From the NCBI GenBank assembly GCA_955652545.1, contig CATPCA010000114.1, positions 1 to 12,368 on the forward strand: DNA of 12,368 nucleotides, given 5' to 3'. Of this stretch, positions 7,143-12,368 are shown in pieces; within the stretch, counting starts at the first letter, position 1; each line of letters opens with the position of its first letter. The notes under the pieces were generated by a model. That model was given only the letters and a program-made list of their open reading frames with translations. It ran no database searches and was not told where the DNA came from. The stretch is from Candidatus Dormiibacterota bacterium. GTDB taxonomy: Bacteria; Chloroflexota; Dormibacteria; UBA8260. The translations under genes and the position numbers were made by a program.

Positions 7143-8180
7143 ATGCCGGCGATCCTGGAGGTCAAGGGCCTCAAGACCCAGTTCATGGTGCGCGGCGGCA
7201 TCGTGCGTGCGGTGGACGGCATCGACTTCCGGGTCAACCGCGGCGAGACGGTCGGCATCGTCGGCGAGTCGGGTTCCGGCAAGTCGATGACGGCGCTGTC
7301 GATCCTCAGGCTGGTGCCGGAACCGGGCAAGATCGTCGAGGGCAGCATCAGCTTTGACGGCCGCGACGTGCTGGCCATGAACGATGACCAGATGCGCAAG
7401 TTCCGCGGCAACGATGTCTCGATGATCTTCCAGGACCCGATGTCGTCGCTGAACCCCGTGCTCAAGGTCGGGTACCAGATCGAAGAGGCGATGAAGGCCC
7501 ATGATCGCTTCACCCCGGCAGAGGCCAAGGCGCGGGTGCCGCTCTTGCTTCGCCGGGTGCGCATCCCGGACCCGGAGCGACGTGCCCACGAGTACCCACA
7601 CCAGTTCTCGGGCGGCATGCGCCAGCGCGCGATGATCGCGATGGGGTTGTCGAACGAGCCCGAGGTGCTGATCGCGGACGAGCCGACCACAGCCCTCGAC
7701 GTCACCGTCCAGGCCCAGATCCTCGAACAGCTTCGCGACCTCAACCGTGAGCTCGGCACAGCGATCGTGCTGATCACGCACAACATGGCCGTGGTCGCGA
7801 ACATCTGCACCTGGGTGGTGGTGATGTACGCCGGTCGAGTGGTCGAGCAGGGGCCGACAGAGGAGATCTTCCGGAGCCCGCAGCACCCCTACACGTGGTC
7901 GCTGCTGCGCTCGATCCCGCGGATCGACGAGAAGCTGGGTGGCAAGCTGCTCACCATCAGGGGTCTTCCGCCCGACCTGACCAACCTGCCTCCGGGCTGC
8001 AAGTTCCACCCGCGCTGTCGATTCACGGTCGACCGCTGCATCACCGAGGAGCCCGACCTGGTCACCGTCGGGCCTCAGCACGAGTCGCGCTGCTGGGTTC
8101 AGATGGACAACGTGGCTGACCCCGACTCCGACCTTCGCGAAACACCCGTGGTGCTCGAGGCAGAGAATGCAGCAGTCTGA
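7143..8180 (+). CDS. Peptide ABC transporter ATP-binding protein, DppD/OppD type
   Basis: Cytoplasmic ATPase that drives transport together with the DppF-type subunit. In 345 residues it shows Walker A GESGSGKS (41-48), Q-loop Q97 ([11 protein letters not shown]), ABC signature FSGGMRQR (155-162), Walker B VLIADEPT (175-182, catalytic E180), D-loop ALD (184-186) and H-loop H213 (ITHNMAVVA; an N replaces the usual D after the histidine). The C-terminal oligo_HPY-type region includes [13 protein letters not shown] (248-260) and four cysteines C286, C292, C299 and C317. In related OppD/DppD proteins such cysteines bind a [4Fe-4S] cluster (established knowledge, not shown here). The ATG directly abuts the upstream stop with no good Shine-Dalgarno close by, so it is probably translated by coupling. 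The last 14 bases overlap the next gene. Confidence 0.95.
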   Translation: MPAILEVKGLKTQFMVRGGIVRAVDGIDFRVNRGETVGIVGESGSGKSMTALSILRLVPEPGKIVEGSISFDGRDVLAMNDDQMRKFRGNDVSMIFQDPMSSLNPVLKVGYQIEEAMKAHDRFTPAEAKARVPLLLRRVRIPDPERRAHEYPHQFSGGMRQRAMIAMGLSNEPEVLIADEPTTALDVTVQAQILEQLRDLNRELGTAIVLITHNMAVVANICTWVVVMYAGRVVEQGPTEEIFRSPQHPYTWSLLRSIPRIDEKLGGKLLTIRGLPPDLTNLPPGCKFHPRCRFTVDRCITEEPDLVTVGPQHESRCWVQMDNVADPDSDLRETPVVLEAENAAV

Positions 8181-9282
8181 GGTTGCAGCTCCCTCGTCGG
8201 CATGGGAGGGGGGCAAGGGCGAACCGCTGGTCTCGCTGCGCGACGTGTACAAGAGATTCCCCAGCGGCCGCCAGCAGGTCCGTGCGGTTGACGGTGTCAG
8301 CCTCGACATCATGCAGGGGGAGACGCTCGGCCTCGTCGGCGAGTCCGGCTGTGGCAAGTCGACGCTCGGTCGCGTTGTCACGCAGCTTCAGCCCGTCACT
8401 GAGGGCAGCATCTTCTTCGAGGGCAAGGACCTCGCCTCGCTCCGCGGCGAGGCTCTTCGGCAGATGCGCCGCCGGGTCCAGATGATCTTCCAGGACCCCT
8501 ACGGATCGCTCAACCCGCGCATGACGGTGGGCAACATCATCGGCGAACCCCTGCGCAACTTCGGGCTCGCCAAGGGCAAGGCGCGTGACGCGCAGGTCCA
8601 GGAGATCATGCGCGTCTGCGGCCTCAACCCCAACTTCAACAACCGCTACCCCCACGAGTTCAGCGGCGGCCAGCGGCAGCGCATCGGGATCGCGCGATCG
8701 CTGATCCTCCGGCCCAGCTTCATCGTCGCCGACGAGCCGATCTCCGCCCTCGATGTCTCCATCCAGGCGCAGATCATCAACCTGCTCGAACAGCTCCAGG
8801 ACGACTTCAACCTGACCTACCTGTTCATCGCCCACGACCTGTCGGTGGTACGGCACCTGAGCGACCGCGTCGCTGTGATGTACCTCGGCGTCATCGTCGA
8901 GGTCGCTGACGGCCTCGAGCTCTACGACAACCCGCTGCATCCCTACACCACCGCGCTGTTGCAGTCGATCCCGGTGCCCGACCCGGTGGTGGAGAAGGAC
9001 CGCAAGCCGATCATCCTGTCCGGCGAGATCCCCTCGCCGATCAACCCGCCGAGTGGGTGCCGGTTCCACACCCGCTGCCCGATCGCTGAGGCCATCTGCT
9101 CGGAGGTGCGTCCCGACCTCATCGACTACGGCAACGGCCACCTGGCTGCATGTCACTTCGCCGGCAAGCTGCAGGGGTCGCTGGCAGCCAAGGTCGCGGA
9201 GCAGTCGGTGGCCGAGATTCGCGAGTCGCTGATTGCGGATGAGCCCGGCGACGCGGACAACCTGACGCCAGTCAACGCGTAG
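8167..9282 (+). CDS. Peptide ABC transporter ATP-binding protein, DppF/OppF type
   Basis: Second ATPase of the importer, forming the nucleotide-binding heterodimer with the DppD-type subunit. The 371-residue protein carries Walker A GESGCGKS (58-65), Q-loop Q109 ([16 protein letters not shown]), signature FSGGQRQR (165-172), Walker B FIVADEP (185-191, E190), D-loop ALD (194-196) and H-loop H223 ([10 protein letters not shown]). The C-terminal region ([16 protein letters not shown], 258-273) contains cysteines C298, C304, C311 and C329 with exactly the same spacing as in the partner ATPase. A tail of about 40 residues beyond the family core (about 332-371) is rich in Ala and Glu and of no recognised function. 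GAGG at 8157-8160, 6 bases before the ATG, supports the start, which overlaps the preceding gene by 14 bases. The next gene starts 28 bases downstream. Confidence 0.95.
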   Translation: MQQSEVAAPSSAWEGGKGEPLVSLRDVYKRFPSGRQQVRAVDGVSLDIMQGETLGLVGESGCGKSTLGRVVTQLQPVTEGSIFFEGKDLASLRGEALRQMRRRVQMIFQDPYGSLNPRMTVGNIIGEPLRNFGLAKGKARDAQVQEIMRVCGLNPNFNNRYPHEFSGGQRQRIGIARSLILRPSFIVADEPISALDVSIQAQIINLLEQLQDDFNLTYLFIAHDLSVVRHLSDRVAVMYLGVIVEVADGLELYDNPLHPYTTALLQSIPVPDPVVEKDRKPIILSGEIPSPINPPSGCRFHTRCPIAEAICSEVRPDLIDYGNGHLAACHFAGKLQGSLAAKVAEQSVAEIRESLIADEPGDADNLTPVNA

Positions 9283-9290
9283 GCTGAGCC

Positions 9291-9305
9291 CACCGCAGCG
9301 GTGAG
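9291..9305 (+). promoter_or_regulatory. Inverted repeat overlapping the likely ribosome binding site of tldD
   Basis: CACCGC-A-GCGGTG (9291-9303) is a perfect 6-bp inverted repeat with one central base. In RNA it could fold as CACC/GGTG around a 5-base loop. The right arm overlaps GGTGAG (9300-9305), the best Shine-Dalgarno candidate, 5 bases before the GTG start of tldD. The hairpin could therefore dampen tldD translation unless ribosomes arriving from the upstream ATPase gene open it. The stem is short and chance occurrence in GC-rich DNA is possible. Confidence 0.3.
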
Positions 9306-9310
9306 CGGCC

Positions 9311-10747
9311 GTGCGTGACATCGCCGATCGGCTCCTCGACGCTGCCGACGCTGCCGGCGCGACATTTGCTGACTGCCGTGTGGTGCAGCGAACCATCGAG
9401 TCGGTGACGGTCAAGAACGGCCGCGTCAACAACGTCAGCCAGTTCGAGGACCAGGGGTCCGGCATCCGCGTGCTCGTCGACGGGGCGTGGGGCTTCTGTG
9501 GCACCCAGCGCGCCGACGCGGCCGGCTTGGAAGACGCGGCCCGACTCGCCGTGCGCATCGCTCGCGCATCGGCGCGCAGCACCGTCAGCCGGGTGCGGCT
9601 GGCGCCCGTGCCCCACCTCACAGCGACCTACGCGACCCCTGTCGTCATCGACCCGTTCGCGGTGCCGCTGGATCGCAAGATCGACCTGCTGCTGGCTGCC
9701 GACGCCGGCATGGACGTTGCCGGTGTGACCACCCGGCTCGGCTCACTCGCGGCCGTGCGACACCATCAGCTCTTCGCCAGCAGCGAGGGATCGCGAATCG
9801 AGCAGACGATCATCGAGACCGGCGGAGGCCTCGACGCCACGGCCACACGGGAAGGCGAGGTGCAGACGCGCAGCTTTCCCAACAGCTTCGGCCGCCAGCA
9901 GTTGGCCGCGGGCTGGGAGGTGGTGGACGAGATGGACCTCGCCGGGAACGCCACCCGCATCGCTGAAGAGGCCACAGCATTGCTCACTGCTGACCTCTGT
10001 CCGGCGGGAAACATGACGCTGATCCTCGATGCCACCCAGGCTGCGCTCCAGGTGCACGAGTCCTGCGGCCATCCGACCGAGCTCGACCGCGTGCTCGGAT
10101 TCGAGGCAGCGTATGCGGGGACGTCTTTCCTGATGCCCGAGATGCTGGGCCGATTCCGCTATGGCAGCGAACACGTCACCATCACCGCCGACGCGACCAG
10201 CCCGCGTGGGTTGGGCACGTTCGGCTACGACGACGAGGGTGTGCAAGCCCAGCGGACGCTGCTGGTCGACGGCGGCCTGTTCACCGGGTACCTCACCTCG
10301 CGCGAGACGGCGTCGATGTTCGACGCCCCCAGCGGCGGGACAGTGCGAGCCGAGAGCTGGAATCGCCTGCCGATGATCCGCATGACCAACATCAACCTCG
10401 AGCCCGGAACCTCCACCCTCGAGGAGATGGTGGCCACCACCGAACACGGCGTCTACCTGGAGACCAACCGCTCCTGGAGCATCGACGACCGCCGCCTCAA
10501 CTTCCAGTTCGGCACCCAGGCGGGCTGGGAGATCCGCAACGGTCGACGCGTCAGGCTGGTGCGCAATCCGCTGTACAGCGGCAGCACACCGCAGTTCTGG
10601 AACTCGTGCGACGCCGTCGCCGGCGCCGCGGAGTGGCAGATGTTCGGGGTCATCAACTGCGGCAAGGGGCAGCCGGGCCAGGTCATGCACGTCGGCCACG
10701 GTGCCGCTCCGTGCCGCTTCCGCAACGTGGCGGTGCGGCCGGCGTGA
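9311..10747 (+). CDS. tldD: TldD-type zinc metallopeptidase (catalytic subunit of TldD/TldE)
   Basis: Cytoplasmic peptidase subunit. In E. coli the TldD/TldE heterodimer trims the microcin B17 leader and degrades CcdA; family members cleave short or unfolded peptides. In this 478-residue protein (usual length about 450-490) the metal-binding HExxxH motif is HESCGH (H249, E250, H254), followed by PTELDRVLGFEA, and the third zinc-ligand region is INCGKGQPGQ with C450. Other family features are GGLFTGYLTSRETA (321-334) and NSCDAVAG (431-438). All expected catalytic residues are present. The GTG start at 9311 fits the family N-terminus and has GGTGAG 5 bases upstream. It follows the ATPase gene by 28 bases and overlaps tldE by 4 bases (GTGA), so it is probably in the transporter operon. 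Its natural substrate is unknown; imported peptides are a reasonable inference. Confidence 0.92.
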   Translation: MRDIADRLLDAADAAGATFADCRVVQRTIESVTVKNGRVNNVSQFEDQGSGIRVLVDGAWGFCGTQRADAAGLEDAARLAVRIARASARSTVSRVRLAPVPHLTATYATPVVIDPFAVPLDRKIDLLLAADAGMDVAGVTTRLGSLAAVRHHQLFASSEGSRIEQTIIETGGGLDATATREGEVQTRSFPNSFGRQQLAAGWEVVDEMDLAGNATRIAEEATALLTADLCPAGNMTLILDATQAALQVHESCGHPTELDRVLGFEAAYAGTSFLMPEMLGRFRYGSEHVTITADATSPRGLGTFGYDDEGVQAQRTLLVDGGLFTGYLTSRETASMFDAPSGGTVRAESWNRLPMIRMTNINLEPGTSTLEEMVATTEHGVYLETNRSWSIDDRRLNFQFGTQAGWEIRNGRRVRLVRNPLYSGSTPQFWNSCDAVAGAAEWQMFGVINCGKGQPGQVMHVGHGAAPCRFRNVAVRPA

Positions 10748-12075
10748 CCGAGGTGCGTGGCGGTGACGAGCTGCTCGCCATCGCCGACCGGGTCATGCAG
10801 CGCGTACCGGCGGGCTCACATGCAGAGGTCACCGTCACCGAGGAAGCGTCTGCGCTGACTCGTTTCGCCAACGGCGGTATTCACCAGAACGTCGCCGACC
10901 TCAGCCTGCAACTGCGACTGCGGGTCATCCGTGACGGCCGCTCCGGGATCGCGGCGATGCGGGTGGCCGACGACGACATCGCCGGCGCCCTGGTGGCGAC
11001 CGCGGAGGCTGTCCGCGGTCTCTCACCCGTGACTGACCAGGTGCCGCTGTACTCACCCGACAGCGGCGCCGACATCAGCAGCGGCTTCAGCGCCGCCACC
11101 GAGGCGGTGACCCCCGAGCAACGAGCCGACCAGGTCGCCGCCGTCTGCGCGGCTGCCGCCGCGCGCGGCCAGGCCGCGTTCGGGACATGCGAGACCGGCG
11201 TCACCGCGGTGGCGATGGTCAGCAGCGCCGGTCTGCGGCGCACCGCCCGCCGCACCGTCGCCGAGCTCATCGCCGTCTGCCGCTCCGACGACGGCTCAGC
11301 CTACGGGGCGCGGCACGCCGCCGACGCCACCCAGATCGATGCCGACGACCTCGCGGCCGAGGTCACCGAACTGTGCGCGCGCAACCGCGGCGCACAGCCG
11401 CTCGAGCCCGGGGCGTACGAGGTGGTTCTCTCGCCGTACGCGGTGGCGGAGATGCTCGAGTACCTGGGTCTGGTCGGGCTCGGTGGTCTCACCGTTCTCG
11501 AGAAGCGCAGCTTCATGCGGTTTGGCGAGCGCTTGATGAGCGAGTCGGTGACCATCACCGACGACGTCGGCAGGAGCGAGCTTGCACCGCTGCCCTTCGA
11601 CGGTGAAGGTGCGACCACGCGTCCCGTGACCATCATCGACCGCGGCGTCTGCAACGCCGTCGTCCACGACTCGGTGACCGCGGCGCGGGCGGAGGTGTCC
11701 ACCACCGGTCACTCCTTCCCGCAACCCAACGCCGACGGTCCCCTGCCGCGGTATCTGTGCCTGGCGCAGGGCGAGGGCGATCCCGAGGCGATGATCGCAG
11801 CCTGCGATCGTGGGCTGCTGGTCACCCGGTTCTGGTATGTGCGCCCCGTGCATCCGCTGGCGACGATCATCACCGGCATGACCCGCGATGGAACCTTCCT
11901 CATCGCCAACGGCGCGGTGGTCCGCCCCGTCCGCGACCTGCGCTTCACCCAGAGCATCGTGAGCGCGCTATCCGACGTCCGTTCCATCGGCGCGCATCGC
12001 CTCGCGACCCGCGGGTACTTCGGGGCGACGCTGGCGCCATGGCTTCACCTGGGCGCCTTCTCATTCACCTCGTGA
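10744..12075 (+). CDS. tldE: TldE/PmbA-type partner subunit of the TldD peptidase
   Basis: Non-catalytic half of the TldD/TldE heterodimer, thought to shape the substrate channel while TldD carries the zinc. I place the start at GTG 10744, overlapping the tldD stop as GTGA, giving 443 residues (PmbA proteins are usually about 440-450). A longer in-frame opening from 10606 begins with an arginine run and lies wholly inside tldD, so it is not credible; a GTG at 10753 is a minor alternative. Family features: SPYAVAEMLEYLG (230-242) where TldD would carry its zinc motif but no HExxxH is present, SFPQPNADGPLPRYLCL (324-340), and the strongly diagnostic GLLVTRFWYVRPVHPLATI (357-375) with TGMTRDGTFLIANG and LRFTQSIVSAL. 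Loss of the zinc ligands is normal for TldE. Translation is probably coupled to tldD. Confidence 0.92.
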   Translation: MTEVRGGDELLAIADRVMQRVPAGSHAEVTVTEEASALTRFANGGIHQNVADLSLQLRLRVIRDGRSGIAAMRVADDDIAGALVATAEAVRGLSPVTDQVPLYSPDSGADISSGFSAATEAVTPEQRADQVAAVCAAAAARGQAAFGTCETGVTAVAMVSSAGLRRTARRTVAELIAVCRSDDGSAYGARHAADATQIDADDLAAEVTELCARNRGAQPLEPGAYEVVLSPYAVAEMLEYLGLVGLGGLTVLEKRSFMRFGERLMSESVTITDDVGRSELAPLPFDGEGATTRPVTIIDRGVCNAVVHDSVTAARAEVSTTGHSFPQPNADGPLPRYLCLAQGEGDPEAMIAACDRGLLVTRFWYVRPVHPLATIITGMTRDGTFLIANGAVVRPVRDLRFTQSIVSALSDVRSIGAHRLATRGYFGATLAPWLHLGAFSFTS

Positions 12076-12368
12076 GGCGGCTCGCGGTCCTGCCTGCCCG
12101 CAGCCCGTGGTTGGTGGCGCTGGTGGCAGTTGCGGTTCTCACCGTGATCCGCAACCTCGCCGGCCTCGACCGCGCACCGCAGGGCGCCTACGTCGACGAG
12201 ACCTCGATCGGCTACAACGCATGGGCGATCAGCACCCATGCCGTCGACGAGCACGGTGCCCATCTTCCCCTCTACTTCACCGCGTTTGGCGAATACAAGA
12301 ACCCCGTGTACGTCTACGTGCTCAGCGCGTTCCTTCGCGTGCTGCCGCTCACGGTCACGACCGAGCGC
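12072..12368 (+). CDS. GT-C/PMT-like membrane glycosyltransferase, 5' part only
   Basis: An open frame running off the right edge: 99 codons from GTG 12072, with no stop. It starts with a basic segment, then a likely membrane helix (about 13-32, SPWLVALVAVAVLTV), then an external loop with GAYVDETSIGYNAWAI and LYFTAFGEYKNPVYVYVLSA. This pattern, an acidic D-E in the first loop followed by SIGYNA and later an F-G-Y-K-P/N-Y-Y run, is typical of bacterial GT39/ArnT-like transferases that move sugars from lipid carriers at the outer face of the membrane. The GTG overlaps the tldE stop as GTGA. An in-frame ATG at 12039 would add 11 residues and overlap tldE by 37 bases, and cannot be excluded. Neither has a good Shine-Dalgarno. 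The assignment rests on the N-terminus only. Confidence 0.65.
   Translation, partial: MRRLAVLPARSPWLVALVAVAVLTVIRNLAGLDRAPQGAYVDETSIGYNAWAISTHAVDEHGAHLPLYFTAFGEYKNPVYVYVLSAFLRVLPLTVTTER

Noticed and set aside
6975..9621. Minus-strand open frames of 468 and 519 codons opposite the ATPase genes
   Set aside because: They mirror genes with intact Walker and signature motifs. Their translations have shadow-type composition (rich in Asp, His, Arg and Val) and no recognisable domain.
10606..10743. Extended N-terminus for tldE beginning with an arginine run
   Set aside because: It lies entirely inside tldD, and TldE homology begins just after the GTG at 10744, which also gives the usual GTGA overlap.
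1..12368. CRISPR arrays, tRNA or rRNA genes, insertion sequences and attachment sites
   Set aside because: I looked for regularly spaced repeats, transposase-like proteins, terminal repeats and tRNA-like folds and saw none. Coding genes fill nearly the whole window.

Overview
The window is high-GC DNA (roughly two thirds G+C by eye) with strong G/C third-position bias, GTG starts beside ATG, and genes packed with 4-base overlaps. It contains a lipoprotein solute-binding protein and two-component genes of the NarL type. This fits a Gram-positive-type, high-GC lineage such as Actinomycetota, Chloroflexota or Candidatus Dormibacterota. The lineage is an inference from style and cannot be fixed from this sequence alone.

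Layout. Positions 1-148 hold no supported gene. On the minus strand, 149-3339 encode a two-component system: a membrane sensor histidine kinase (811-3339) followed by its NarL/LuxR-type response regulator (149-748). A 164-base divergent intergenic region (3340-3503) separates it from a long plus-strand gene cluster and carries a perfect 7-bp inverted repeat (3387-3404) that could be an operator. The plus strand then encodes a complete Dpp/Opp-type peptide ABC transporter in the classic order A-B-C-D-F: lipoprotein binding protein (3504-5198), permeases (5311-6207 and 6204-7142) and ATPases (7143-8180 and 8167-9282). Immediately downstream come a TldD-type zinc metallopeptidase (9311-10747) and its TldE/PmbA partner (10744-12075). 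Last is the 5' end of a GT-C/PMT-like membrane glycosyltransferase (12072 to the window edge).

How the parts may work together. The binding protein should capture peptides outside the membrane, the BC permease driven by the DF ATPases should import them, and TldD/TldE, known to cleave peptides in the cytosol, is placed to process them. The divergent two-component system is placed to sense an extracytoplasmic signal and control the cluster. Each family call is well supported. The functional link between peptide import, TldDE processing and the sensor is an inference from gene order and translational coupling.

Regulatory structure worth noting: two tandem perfect hairpins between the binding-protein gene and the first permease gene (5206-5227 and 5244-5274), which suggest differential expression within the operon; a small inverted repeat overlapping the likely ribosome binding site of tldD; and a start-stop overlap that attaches the glycosyltransferase gene to tldE. 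No CRISPR array, tRNA, rRNA or mobile element was seen.
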